Assembly (NCBI GenBank): GCA_016903695.1
Contig: JADQBB010000017.1
Span: 16,457 to 80,456, forward strand
Direction: 5' to 3'
DNA from: Chlorogloea purpurea SAG 13.99
GTDB taxonomy: Bacteria > Cyanobacteriota > Cyanobacteriia > Cyanobacteriales > Microcystaceae
DNA: 64,000 bases
Shown here: positions 26,937 to 35,738 of the stretch, one piece after another
Numbering within the stretch: position 1 is the first letter of the stretch
How the letters are laid out: each line of letters opens with the position of its first letter
Notes under the pieces: model-generated
The model's input: only the letters and a program-made list of their open reading frames with translations
Told to the model about the DNA's origin: nothing
Database searches by the model: none
Program-made: the position numbers and the translations under genes

Positions 26937-29857
26937 TAACTTTCTTTAAATAGATCGTTGACTGATTTGATTTCATTATACATTTCACGAGCTTCATGAC
27001 TGATAGGAAGAGTAAAAGCGAAAATACTGCCTTCGCCCAAACAACTTTCTACCCAGATCGTACCGCCGTGATACTCTACTATTTGTTTGCAGATGGGTAA
27101 TCCCAAACCTGTACCTTTAGGTTTGCTCGTGAGAATATTGCCAACCTGTTTGAAGCGATCAAAGATAATATCTGTGTTTTCTAGTGCGATTCCCATGCCC
27201 TTATCTTTAACTCTTACTAATACCTCTCCTTTTTCCAAGCGGGCCTGACAGACTATTTCACCCTGATCGGTAAATTTAATGGCGTTGGAAAGTAAGTTGA
27301 TCACTACTTGAATGAGTCGGTTTTCATCCCCGATGATACAGGGTAACTCCCGATCGTAATCGGTGATTATATAAAGATTTTTTTGCTGGCATAGGGGTTC
27401 TACCGCGGCGATCGATCTTTGTAAGATCTCGTACAGGGACACCGGCTTCATCTCCCATTCTATCCGTCCCGATTCCATCTTGGTAATATCTAAGACATCG
27501 GTGATCAAGTCCGTCAATCTCTCCGCTTCCGAGACGATAATATTGATGTTCTGAGTGATCTTCTCCACATTCTTTTTAAGTTTATTATTTTCCAAACTTA
27601 AAGCGGGGAAAATCACTTCCTCCAGTTTCTCTTTGATCAGTGCCGCAAACCCTAATACCGACGTTAGGGGAGTACGTAATTCGTGAGATACATTAGCGAG
27701 AAAATCGGTCTTCATCCGATCGATCTCCCTCTCCCTGGTTACATCCCTGATGAGGATTACCGCCCCCAAGCATTGGCTCCCTTCGTCTTGCTCCTTCTCT
27801 TTCAGTATGGAACTGGCTAGGGCCTGTCCTTCCCTGTTCTGACTTAATGCCACGTCGGCGGTAACTACTTCCTGTTCTTCCTGTTCGCATCCGCTCACTA
27901 ACTGACTCAAGGACATGGGAAATATATCTTCTAACTTTTTGCCTATTAAATTTATTTTCTGTATGTTGAACATAGACAATAAAGCCGGGTTAAAGCGAGT
28001 GATCTTCCCGAAAATATCCGTCACCAATAGCCCGTCGGCCAGATTATCAACTATGGCGTTCAAGTCAGCCAAGGTCGTTTCCAGCTCTTGGGATTGCTCT
28101 TTCGTCCTGGCTAACAATTGAGCTTGATGTACTCCCACTCCTAATTGATTGGCAATCTGCACCAGTAAACCGATTTCTTTTTCATCCCATTGACGGGCCT
28201 TGGAATTTTCGTACGCACCCAATAAACCCCAGAGATTCTCGCCTACAAATACCGGTACGATCGCGAAAGCTTTCACTTGAAACTGTTCTAAAATTTTGAC
28301 GTGACAGGGGGTTAAATTGGATTCGTGAATATTATGAACCGCTAGGGTTTCGTGATAGCGATAACGCCCCCCTTGAGTTTCCTGTAAGTAGGTGTCTTCC
28401 CAAACCGTTTTCAGCCCCGGCAGCCAAGTTAAAGGCCGCCACTCTTCTCTGACGGATTCGTAAAGGAATTCTCCACTCCAATCCTCATAGAACCTGTACA
28501 CCACCACTCGATCGCAGTTTAATATCTCCCGCACCTCTTCTGTCGTCGCCCGAAAAATATTTTCTAGATCTAAAGTTCGTCGTATTCTTTCTATGACCGT
28601 CCCCAAGGCTTTTTCTTGGGCGGCCACACTGGCTAAATTCTCTTTTTGGGCTTCCACCTGTTGTAGCGCTTCTTGCAATTCTTCGGAGCGTTTACGGGTT
28701 TGAACGAGCAATTCCGACTGTTGTAAGGCCACACAGAGATTTAAAGCTATTTTCGTGACGAATTCTTTCTCTGAGTCCAGCCATTGTCTCGGATTGGCAC
28801 ATTGATGGATACAGAGTAACCCCCACAATTTTTCCCCGATTAATAGGGGGGCTATCATATTGGCTCGCACTTGAAACCGATCTAAAATTTTCGTGTAGCA
28901 CGGGTTTAAATTACAGTCATAGATGTCGTCCAATGACCATATCTTTCCTCTCGTGTAATATTGGGCGTATTTTTCCCCGAAACAATTATCTTGTACTTGC
29001 GCCTTCAGTGCCGAGGGAAATTGTGGCAGGACATCTTCGGAGACGAATTGTCCTCTACTATATTCACTACCCGGTATGAATTGAAATATGGCTACCCGAT
29101 CGGCCTCTAATAATTGTCTCACTTCCGTGGCGGTGGTCTTAAATATGGTTTCTAGATCTAAGGTGCGTCTAATTTTATCGATCACCTGAAATAAAGCTCT
29201 TTCTTTGATCGTCGCCTTATTTTGTTGTTCTTTTTGCTCTTTTACTTCCGCTAGAGCTTTCTGTAAGTCTTCCGAGCGCTTTTGCGCCTGAATGATCAAT
29301 TGCGCTTGTTGTATGGCTATACTCAAGTTCAGGGCTATTTTCGTGGCGAATTCAATTTCTGTGTCTTCCCATTCCCGGGGTCCTTCACATTGATGGATAC
29401 ATAACAAACCCCACAATTGTTCACCCTGTAACAGGGGGGCTACTAAATTGGCTCTCACTTGAAACCTATTCAATACGGCTTCGTGACAGTCCTGTAAATG
29501 ACTTTTACCGACATCATTCAAAGCCCAGATATATCCTTTCTGATAATAAAGGGAGTGATTCCTACCGAAGCAATTATCTTCTACGAAGGCGGAGATAGCT
29601 GATACATATTGGGGTAATACGTCTTCAGAGACGAATTTACCCCTACTACAATTGGTTTCGAGTTCAAATTGAAATACTGCCACCCTATCCGCGTTCAATA
29701 ACTGTCTGACTTCTACTGCCGTTGTTTGAAATATTGTTTCTAAATCTAAAGATTCTCTAATTTTTGTAACGACGTTAAGTAATGGGTCTTGTCGGGCTAG
29801 TTGATGATTAGCCTTTTCTCGGTGAGATGGGTCGCTCGTCTTATCTACTTCTGGCAT
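26936..29857 (-). CDS. Sensor histidine kinase with three GAF domains, cyanobacteriochrome-like
   Basis: Cytoplasmic kinase of 973 residues: three GAF domains (about 25-190, 220-385, 415-580), a PAS domain (about 597-710), HisKA with His725 in FLANVSHELRTP, and a HATPase domain (NLLSNAIKF, VKDKGMGIA, GTGLGLPI). GAF1 and GAF2 each have a DNCF motif (Cys96, Cys292) and a second Cys exactly 28 residues later (Cys124 in DCHE, Cys320 in PCYT). This is the arrangement of DXCF-type cyanobacteriochromes, which bind a bilin. GAF3 keeps only the canonical pair PCHV (Cys518-His519) with LQETQGGRY ahead. In GAF2 the residue after the canonical Cys is Tyr rather than His. Light sensing is likely but untested. 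First gene of the operon with the receiver and diguanylate cyclase. Confidence 0.9.
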   Translation of the reverse strand: MPEVDKTSDPSHREKANHQLARQDPLLNVVTKIRESLDLETIFQTTAVEVRQLLNADRVAVFQFELETNCSRGKFVSEDVLPQYVSAISAFVEDNCFGRNHSLYYQKGYIWALNDVGKSHLQDCHEAVLNRFQVRANLVAPLLQGEQLWGLLCIHQCEGPREWEDTEIEFATKIALNLSIAIQQAQLIIQAQKRSEDLQKALAEVKEQKEQQNKATIKERALFQVIDKIRRTLDLETIFKTTATEVRQLLEADRVAIFQFIPGSEYSRGQFVSEDVLPQFPSALKAQVQDNCFGEKYAQYYTRGKIWSLDDIYDCNLNPCYTKILDRFQVRANMIAPLLIGEKLWGLLCIHQCANPRQWLDSEKEFVTKIALNLCVALQQSELLVQTRKRSEELQEALQQVEAQKENLASVAAQEKALGTVIERIRRTLDLENIFRATTEEVREILNCDRVVVYRFYEDWSGEFLYESVREEWRPLTWLPGLKTVWEDTYLQETQGGRYRYHETLAVHNIHESNLTPCHVKILEQFQVKAFAIVPVFVGENLWGLLGAYENSKARQWDEKEIGLLVQIANQLGVGVHQAQLLARTKEQSQELETTLADLNAIVDNLADGLLVTDIFGKITRFNPALLSMFNIQKINLIGKKLEDIFPMSLSQLVSGCEQEEQEVVTADVALSQNREGQALASSILKEKEQDEGSQCLGAVILIRDVTREREIDRMKTDFLANVSHELRTPLTSVLGFAALIKEKLEEVIFPALSLENNKLKKNVEKITQNINIIVSEAERLTDLITDVLDITKMESGRIEWEMKPVSLYEILQRSIAAVEPLCQQKNLYIITDYDRELPCIIGDENRLIQVVINLLSNAIKFTDQGEIVCQARLEKGEVLVRVKDKGMGIALENTDIIFDRFKQVGNILTSKPKGTGLGLPICKQIVEYHGGTIWVESCLGEGSIFAFTLPISHEAREMYNEIKSVNDLFKES

Positions 29858-29973
29858 CGCTAGTTTTTTACACTCCTAGCACCGACACTATCTTTCTATT
29901 TTAATATTTAACGCGAGATTTCTCATATTCATAATTATTTAAAACAACAAACTCATCCTATCGCCTGAAAATA

Positions 29974-29999
29974 GGGCGTGGTCAAATAGCTACCACCCC
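29974..29999 (-). terminator. Hairpin downstream of the deaminase-like gene
   Basis: GGGCGTGGT (29974-29982) pairs with ACCACCCC (29992-29999) with one bulged C and a 9-base loop. It lies 8 bases beyond the gene's stop on the minus strand, and TATTTT follows on that strand. Confidence 0.5.
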
Positions 30000-30006
30000 C
30001 TAAACT

Positions 30007-31050
30007 TTAATAAGTAGTCACCGGTAATTGTTCCTGGTTAACGGCTAACAAACCGGTCAATAAAGAAGCGGGTTTCCCAGAGTAAGGCCAGGCGAAAGCG
30101 TGACGGAAAGCTGCGTCCTGACAGGCTTGTAACTGTTGGAAATCGATCACGTCTTGAGTTAGAAGATTCTCGTACTCGAAAGGCAATCGCACATTATGTA
30201 AACCGGCGTTATCGGTACATATAGCAATATCCACACCCGCTTCAAAACAACGATCGAACACCACCTTCAAAGCTTGTAAACTCTGTAGAGTACCAGTTTT
30301 TAAATAAGTCGTGGGACACACCTCCAAACATTGACCGTTGCGCGCGAGTTCCGGCAATAATTCGGGGTATTTCAGGGGTATTTGAATCCCGTGACCAATG
30401 CGCTGTAAATAAGGTAATAATTGGGGGTAACAACCGTTAACGGTTTCGTAAAGATGACCCGTGGTGTGTAATCCTAAAGAACGAGCGTAGGCGTAGAGAC
30501 CCGCGAACTCATCCAATCTCTCCAGGTAATGGGAATCGCCCCCGGCAATATCGATCGCGCAGACGTGATGACGATGTTCTGCGGCTAAATCCACTATAGC
30601 CCGATTCACCTCGTAGGGGAGGCGCGAGTGCATACAGAGAATTTGACTGGTGACGATGGGATATTCGGCTAATTGGGATGCCCCCCCGACGATCTCGACG
30701 ATCGTCGGCATTTGTTCGATCCGTTGGGATTGGCTCAAATGCTCGTCGGTGCGATAGTAGGGAGTATAGCGCAATTCCAGATAAGCCAGATTTTCAAAAA
30801 TATAAGCTCCCCGCAGGAGGCGATAGATAAAATAAGGAAGAGTCTGAGCTGTTTGTACGCTTTCTACCAAGGTGTGTAATTCCAGGTATTCATCCAAGCT
30901 ACTGCGTTCACGGGTGTAAAATTCTTCAAAAGGAAGGTATTCGGGAAATCTTGCTCCTAAAGTCGGGTTATGACGTTGGAAATAACGCCATAAAATCCTC
31001 GGTACGACTGACCCCCCCAAATGTCTATGTAAATCCGCGTATAAAGCCAT
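30007..31050 (-). CDS. Adenosine deaminase-family hydrolase
   Basis: Amidohydrolase fold of the adenosine/AMP deaminase family. Metal ligands: HxH in YADLHRHLGGS (residues 8-10), His in TTGHLYE (with the Glu at the catalytic proton-donor spacing), His in RIGHGI and Asp in CTDNAGLHN. The usual TDDP/TDD motif reads TDN here, so the second Asp, which contacts the purine ring in adenosine deaminase, is Asn. 347 residues, normal length. The substrate may therefore not be adenosine. It stands alone, with its own terminator-like hairpin. Confidence 0.82.
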   Translation of the reverse strand: MALYADLHRHLGGSVVPRILWRYFQRHNPTLGARFPEYLPFEEFYTRERSSLDEYLELHTLVESVQTAQTLPYFIYRLLRGAYIFENLAYLELRYTPYYRTDEHLSQSQRIEQMPTIVEIVGGASQLAEYPIVTSQILCMHSRLPYEVNRAIVDLAAEHRHHVCAIDIAGGDSHYLERLDEFAGLYAYARSLGLHTTGHLYETVNGCYPQLLPYLQRIGHGIQIPLKYPELLPELARNGQCLEVCPTTYLKTGTLQSLQALKVVFDRCFEAGVDIAICTDNAGLHNVRLPFEYENLLTQDVIDFQQLQACQDAAFRHAFAWPYSGKPASLLTGLLAVNQEQLPVTTY

Positions 31051-31169
31051 GCCCGTTACCCTGAAGCTAGTTATGATTACAAATATAACGAAATTTTACA
31101 AACATTTGACTAAATAACTACTTTGGTTATAAATACTTATTCCACAGGAAGATCAAGCAACAAAGATCG

Positions 31170-31853
31170 ATGTTACAGCCGCCCAAATTTATCAACGAAA
31201 CTCTCCAATTACAAGCCTTAACCCATCGTTCTTATACCAATGAGAATCCTGGCCCGATCGATCATAACGAAAGGCTGAAATTTTTAGGAAATAGTCTTCT
31301 AGCTTTTATTGTAGGAGAATTATTATTCATCAACTATCCAGAATTGGGAGAATACCAATTAATAAAATTAAGAACTCACCTGATCGAAGAAAATCAACTG
31401 ACGAGTTTCGCTAGAGAATTAAAACTGGGGAAAGTATTAAGACTGGGCAAGGGAACGATTAAAGACGGGGGCAGAGAAAACCCCGCTATACTCTCGGAAG
31501 CTTTCTCGGCTCTTATCGGGGCCTACTATCTAGACGGGGGTATGTCGGCGGTGAGGGAGTACGTGGAAAACCTCTACAGTGCGATCGCCCACCAGTTGAT
31601 CTCCACCCCTGAGGTTAATGAGGAAAAGAACTCCACAGACCCGAAAAATCACTTTCAAAAGTGGACTCTGGCTAACTTCACCCAAAATCCAGAATATCAA
31701 ATTATCAGCGAGTCGGGGCCTCCCCACGCGAGAGAATTCGTCGCCGTGGTCAAGGTCAATAAACTGGTGTACGGTAAAGGAGTGGGAAAAAGAAAGCAAG
31801 ACGCGACGAAAGCGGCGGCGGAAGCCGCTTTAAAAAACGTCGGTCTGGTGTGA
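31170..31853 (+). CDS. RNase III-like protein with degenerate catalytic site
   Basis: Full RNase III layout: an RNase III domain (about 10-145) and a dsRNA-binding domain (about 155-227, ending GKRKQDATKAAAEAALKNVGL). Aligned by eye to E. coli RNase III, Glu38 and Glu65 are kept (Glu34, Glu61). However, Glu41 is Lys37, Asp45 is Asn41 (NERLKFLGNSLL instead of NERLEFLGDS), Asp114 is Glu110 and the essential Glu117 is Ser113 (SEAFSALIGA instead of ADTVEALIGG). Cleavage is therefore doubtful while dsRNA binding should remain. The frame is intact, so this is not simple decay. Cyanobacteria often carry several RNase III paralogues; this is probably a derived one. It converges on bolA with no gap. 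Confidence 0.85.
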   Translation: MLQPPKFINETLQLQALTHRSYTNENPGPIDHNERLKFLGNSLLAFIVGELLFINYPELGEYQLIKLRTHLIEENQLTSFARELKLGKVLRLGKGTIKDGGRENPAILSEAFSALIGAYYLDGGMSAVREYVENLYSAIAHQLISTPEVNEEKNSTDPKNHFQKWTLANFTQNPEYQIISESGPPHAREFVAVVKVNKLVYGKGVGKRKQDATKAAAEAALKNVGLV

Positions 31854-32108
31854 TTACTTGCTCTGGGCCGACCAAGCTTCGGGAGTATAAGTTTTCAGGG
31901 CGAGGGCGTGGATTTCTTCCGTGGCCAGGGCGGATTGTAAGGCCGAGTAAACCATCTGGTGTTGTTTAACCCGGCTCTGCCCGGCAAATTCAGAAGAAAC
32001 CACGATCGCTTCTAAATGGTCTCCCCCGCCTGTCAAGTCCCTTAACATGACTTGGGCATCGGGCAACTGTGTTTGAATCATCGCTTCTACTTGCTGGAAA
32101 CTAACCAT
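31854..32108 (-). CDS. bolA: BolA-family protein
   Basis: Small protein (84 residues) of the BolA/IbaG family, which partners monothiol glutaredoxins in [2Fe-2S] cluster and iron handling. Visible: the family helix [32 protein letters not shown] split by a loop, then the conserved [14 protein letters not shown] with a candidate cluster-ligand His, and a C-terminal [11 protein letters not shown]. No glutaredoxin gene is adjacent. Stop codon abuts that of the RNase III-like gene. Confidence 0.9.
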   Translation of the reverse strand: MVSFQQVEAMIQTQLPDAQVMLRDLTGGGDHLEAIVVSSEFAGQSRVKQHQMVYSALQSALATEEIHALALKTYTPEAWSAQSK

Positions 32109-32148
32109 GACTTTTTCTAGAATTTCTAACGAGTCTCAATTATAGTTC

Positions 32149-32784
32149 TTACTTCGGAGTCGGGGCGTTAGAAGTGGGAGCGGGGGCCGGGGTCGAACCA
32201 GGGCTACTAGTAGCGTAGGGAGTGCTGACAAAACCCAATTCATAAAGTTGCTGGTAGGATTTTTGTCCGAGGACACTGGAGGGGTTCTGGGATTGAATCA
32301 CTTGTATTAATAAAGGCACGGCTAATTCGGGCTTATTTTGCGCCCTATGCACCAAGGCTAATTGATAAGTGGCTTCATCCCGCATCTGGCCCGTGGATAG
32401 GGCGCTGGTTCTTTGCGAGTCGAATACTTTCGGGTCTATGCCCGAAAAACTGTTAGCCAATTGGAGATGATAGTTAGAGAGTTGATTGAAAATCCGCCTC
32501 GCCTGTTGTAGTTTCTCGGTGGCTACCTCGTAATTACCACTGTTAATAGCTTGACTGGCTTCGCCCATTAATTTTTGTGCGCCTTGGAAACTCAAGAGGC
32601 TATCGGCTTGAGTCAAGGGTCTGAGGTCGTTATTATCGCCCGCGGGATTTTCCGAACCGGATGTGGGCTGGCTAGGGGCTGGCTTATCTTTTGTATTGTT
32701 GTTAGGGGCGGCTTGGGCGTGATCCATTATGCCCAGAGCCAAAATCATAGCTAAAGGGAGGATTTTTAGATATTTTGAACTCAT
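32149..32784 (-). CDS. Secreted protein of unknown function
   Basis: Predicted exported protein of about 211 residues. The signal peptide spans roughly residues 1-26 (MSSKYLKILPLAMILALGIM then DHAQAA). A Pro/Asn-rich linker leads to a helical domain with a TPR-like look (AINSGNYEVATEKLQQARRIFNQLSNYHLQLA, then ATYQLALVHRAQNKPELAVPLLIQVIQS), ending in a Pro/Ser/Thr tail. The frame opens at 32811, but ATG 32784 has AGGA 9 bases upstream and puts the signal peptide at the start. Function unknown. Located 40 bases upstream of bolA on the same strand. Confidence 0.75.
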   Translation of the reverse strand: MSSKYLKILPLAMILALGIMDHAQAAPNNNTKDKPAPSQPTSGSENPAGDNNDLRPLTQADSLLSFQGAQKLMGEASQAINSGNYEVATEKLQQARRIFNQLSNYHLQLANSFSGIDPKVFDSQRTSALSTGQMRDEATYQLALVHRAQNKPELAVPLLIQVIQSQNPSSVLGQKSYQQLYELGFVSTPYATSSPGSTPAPAPTSNAPTPK

Positions 32785-32932
32785 AGGTAAAGATCCTGTA
32801 TTTATAATCATGTAACTTTACAAAATTAAGTAACTTTTACAATACACCTAGACGGAGGCATCTTCACAAAAGTCCCTGTGCGATCTCCCTCTAAATCCTT
32901 TAGAATCATAAAGGAGAATTTTTAAGGTAAGC

Positions 32933-33181
32933 ATGATTAAATTACGTCTGAAACGATTCGGAAAAAAACGCGAAGTGAGTTATCGTATCGTCGCCACTGT
33001 CGGTACTAGTCGCCGCGATGGTCGCCCCTTGGAAGAATTGGGCTTTTATAATCCCAGAACCGATGAAGTACGTTTGGATGTACCCGGTATCGTGAGACGT
33101 TTACAACAGGGCGCACAACCCACGGAAACCGTTCGTAGCCTTTTAACTAAAGCGAAAGTATTCGAGCAAGTAAATGCCTGA
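32933..33181 (+). CDS. rpsP: 30S ribosomal protein S16
   Basis: Small-subunit protein of 82 residues with the family opening [20 protein letters not shown] and the conserved [14 protein letters not shown]. The ATG at 32933 has AAGG 5-8 bases upstream. It overlaps the next gene by 8 bases, so both are translated from one transcript. The rpsP-khpA pairing is a common bacterial arrangement. Confidence 0.97.
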   Translation: MIKLRLKRFGKKREVSYRIVATVGTSRRDGRPLEELGFYNPRTDEVRLDVPGIVRRLQQGAQPTETVRSLLTKAKVFEQVNA

Positions 33182-33572
33182 TTTAGCTTCTTTATCTACG
33201 GGCCCTGATTATCCTGGGCTACTCAAGTTCCTAGTGAAACCGTTTCTAGAATTTCCCGACTCTCTCTGTATTGACTGTGAGAAATGTAAAAACGATCAGA
33301 GAGTGTGGATTCGGGTGGCTTTTGAAGCCGAAGATAAGGGTAAGGTGTACGGCCGCGGGGGACGAAATTTACAGGCCATCCGCACGGTATTAGAGACGAC
33401 GGCCACCAATTGCGGTCAATCGGTTCATCTCAATGTTTATGAACCGGAGGGAGAGGAGGAAGGCGGTGCGCCCAAGCGTAGACCTGGTAACGGTTCTAAT
33501 GGCTCTGATCGCAAGTATCAACCGAAGCGGGGCCCTCGCTCGAGTCGCCCCTTGACCCCCCGTCCGGGTTAA
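33174..33572 (+). CDS. khpA: KhpA-family KH-domain RNA-binding protein
   Basis: Small RNA-binding protein. One KH domain (about 10-90) has the nucleic-acid loop [11 protein letters not shown], where the usual GxxG reads GRGG. The N-terminal part [16 protein letters not shown] matches KhpA. The cyanobacterial extra is a Gly/Arg/Lys/Pro-rich tail (about 95-132) that probably strengthens RNA contact. It overlaps rpsP at its start by 8 bases and obgE at its end by 4 bases (opposite strand). Confidence 0.9.
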   Translation: MPDLASLSTGPDYPGLLKFLVKPFLEFPDSLCIDCEKCKNDQRVWIRVAFEAEDKGKVYGRGGRNLQAIRTVLETTATNCGQSVHLNVYEPEGEEEGGAPKRRPGNGSNGSDRKYQPKRGPRSSRPLTPRPG

Positions 33573-34603
33573 GCCCAAGATGAGGTGGTTTCTACCATCT
33601 CCTCTTCGTTTTCTAAAGCGTCTAAGCTTTCCCATACTAAACCCATCAATTTGTCTAGCCTCGTGCGGGCCGCCCCGGAAATACTCAACACCGGGTTACT
33701 CGTCATGTTCTTCAGTTGGGTTTCTAACTCTTGTAAAGTCTCTGGATCGATCGCGTCTATTTTATTGATGGCCACTATCTGCCGACGCTCCGACAATCCC
33801 CTCCCGTAACTGGATAACTCGCCTTGAATAATCCCGTAGTCGGCCACGGGGTCAATACTCGTGCCGTCTAGCAGATGAATTAATATCTTCGTCCTCTCGA
33901 TGTGACGCAAAAAGTCATAACCTAAACCTACCCCCTCGTGCGCCCCCTCGATCAATCCAGGTATGTCAGCGAATACTGTGCCGTCCCCGTTAGGTTTACG
34001 CACTACCCCCAAATTAGGAATAAGGGTGGTGAAAGGATAATCACCAATCTTCGGGCGCGCCGCCGATAGGGCGGAGATGAGGGTGGATTTACCGGCGTTA
34101 GGTAAGCCGATAATCCCCACTTCCGCCAATAGTTTTAATTCTAGACGCAAAAATCTGTGTTCCCCGTCCAAGCCTGGTAGGGCGTATTCAGGGGCCCGAT
34201 TACTATTACTGAGAAAGTGACGGTTGCCCAAACCGCCTTTACCCCCGGCAGCCACACAGAGGATTTGTCCGGGGGTGACTAGATCACCGATAATTTCTTC
34301 TGTATCCCTCTCGTACACTACCGTACCACAGGGAACCTCGATAAGGCGATCGCTCCCGTTAGCACCGGTACAATTATTCGGCCCCCCTCTTGTGCCGTCT
34401 TCGGCTTTGAAGAGGCGATTGTATTGAAAATCGAGAAGGGTTTGTAAGTTTTCCGATGCCTTGAAGATAACCGAGCCGCCTTTGCCACCGTTGCCCCCCG
34501 CGGGGCCTCCCGCCGGTACGTATTTCTCGCGGCGGAAGGCCACCAATCCATCCCCGCCTTTACCCGCCTGTACTTCTATTTCCGCTCGATCGATAAACTG
34601 CAC
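33569..34603 (-). CDS. obgE: GTPase Obg/CgtA
   Basis: Ribosome-associated GTPase needed for large-subunit assembly. The N-terminal Obg fold is rich in glycine ([13 protein letters not shown] near residue 35). The G domain has the P-loop [12 protein letters not shown], switch II with [20 protein letters not shown] as NKXD motif, and SGAA as the G5 motif. 344 residues; the short C-terminus lacks a long OCT domain, as in other cyanobacterial Obg proteins. Convergent with khpA. Confidence 0.96.
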   Translation of the reverse strand: MQFIDRAEIEVQAGKGGDGLVAFRREKYVPAGGPAGGNGGKGGSVIFKASENLQTLLDFQYNRLFKAEDGTRGGPNNCTGANGSDRLIEVPCGTVVYERDTEEIIGDLVTPGQILCVAAGGKGGLGNRHFLSNSNRAPEYALPGLDGEHRFLRLELKLLAEVGIIGLPNAGKSTLISALSAARPKIGDYPFTTLIPNLGVVRKPNGDGTVFADIPGLIEGAHEGVGLGYDFLRHIERTKILIHLLDGTSIDPVADYGIIQGELSSYGRGLSERRQIVAINKIDAIDPETLQELETQLKNMTSNPVLSISGAARTRLDKLMGLVWESLDALENEEEMVETTSSWA

Positions 34604-34766
34604 TGCTGATTTCCTAAACTGGCTACATTCTTATGATAATTAATTCTCGATCGAACCTCCCTCACCGGTGCGGGAAATTGCGGCGATAAAACCGGTAAAG
34701 AAGATAGAATTGTCGTGTAGACCCGGTAGCTCATACAAAATCTACAAAGCCATATTCACCCAAAAT

Positions 34767-35723
34767 ATGAATATTGATTTTCCCTCTCCTTTCCCCGATT
34801 TTGAAAGTGCGGTACAGGCCGTATTAAGTTACCTTCACGAACGTCTAGGATTTCAATTATGGATGTTCACAAGAGTAGATGGCAATAGCTGGATAGTATT
34901 ACAAGCCGAGGATCACGGCTATAATGTTCACTCCGGTGATCTCTTCAATTGGTCTGATTCCTTCTGTTCGAGAATGGTTTTAGGACTCGGCCCCCGTGTG
35001 GCCCCGCGAGTCGAGCGAGTTCCCGTTTATCTAGAAGCTCCCATCGGGCGTATAGTGCATATAGGTGCTTATATAGGCCTACCCATACCCGATCCAGATG
35101 GTAAATTATTCGGCACTTTGTGCGCGATCGATCCTTTTCCCCAATCGGATTTAATCGAACAAGAATTAAATTTTGTTCAGTTACAAAGTCGCTTGCTCAC
35201 CACCCTGCTTCATTTCGAGTTGCAATCCCAAGAAGCCACCCGAGAAATGGAACGTGCCCAAGTAGAGGCGCAAATAGATTTACTGACAGGTATTTACAAT
35301 CGTAACGGCTGGGAGAAATTGAGCGCCGCCGAGGAAGCACGATGTAAAGCTTACGGTAATTCCGCCGCCGTGGTTATCGTGGACTTGGACGATTTGAAAC
35401 TAGTTAACGATAGTAGCGGCCACGCTGCCGGAGATTTGTTAATTCAATCCGCCGCCAACAGTCTCGTCGAAAGTGTGAGAAAACAAGATATAGTCGCCCG
35501 CATCGGTGGTGACGAGTTCGCTATCCTGATGGTGGAAGTCAGCCCAGAACAAACTGAAAACTTAGTCCAGAGGATAGAAAATAATTTGGTAAAATTTAAA
35601 ATCAAAGCTTCTGTAGGTTACGCTAATTACTCTCATAAATACCCCTTGAAAGCAACCACAGAAAAAGCGGATTTAGCTATGTATCGCAAAAAATCTTTAC
35701 GCAAAAGTCTAAAAGCTATTTAA
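34767..35723 (+). CDS. GAF-GGDEF diguanylate cyclase
   Basis: Predicted c-di-GMP synthase. The N-terminal GAF-like domain (about 5-150) belongs to a cyanobacterial subtype marked by FPDFESAVQAVLSYLHERLG, QAEDHGYNV and GAYIGLPIPD. The GGDEF domain follows a short helix; the active site is RIGGDEFAIL and the I-site RKQD lies exactly five residues before it. Catalytic Asp in IVDLDDLKLVND. The open frame reaches back to a GTG at 34668, but ATG 34767 (MNIDFPSPFPDF) fits the family. It precedes a membrane protein by 15 bases, perhaps as an operon. Confidence 0.9.
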   Translation: MNIDFPSPFPDFESAVQAVLSYLHERLGFQLWMFTRVDGNSWIVLQAEDHGYNVHSGDLFNWSDSFCSRMVLGLGPRVAPRVERVPVYLEAPIGRIVHIGAYIGLPIPDPDGKLFGTLCAIDPFPQSDLIEQELNFVQLQSRLLTTLLHFELQSQEATREMERAQVEAQIDLLTGIYNRNGWEKLSAAEEARCKAYGNSAAVVIVDLDDLKLVNDSSGHAAGDLLIQSAANSLVESVRKQDIVARIGGDEFAILMVEVSPEQTENLVQRIENNLVKFKIKASVGYANYSHKYPLKATTEKADLAMYRKKSLRKSLKAI

Positions 35724-35738
35724 AATCATTTTTCACCG

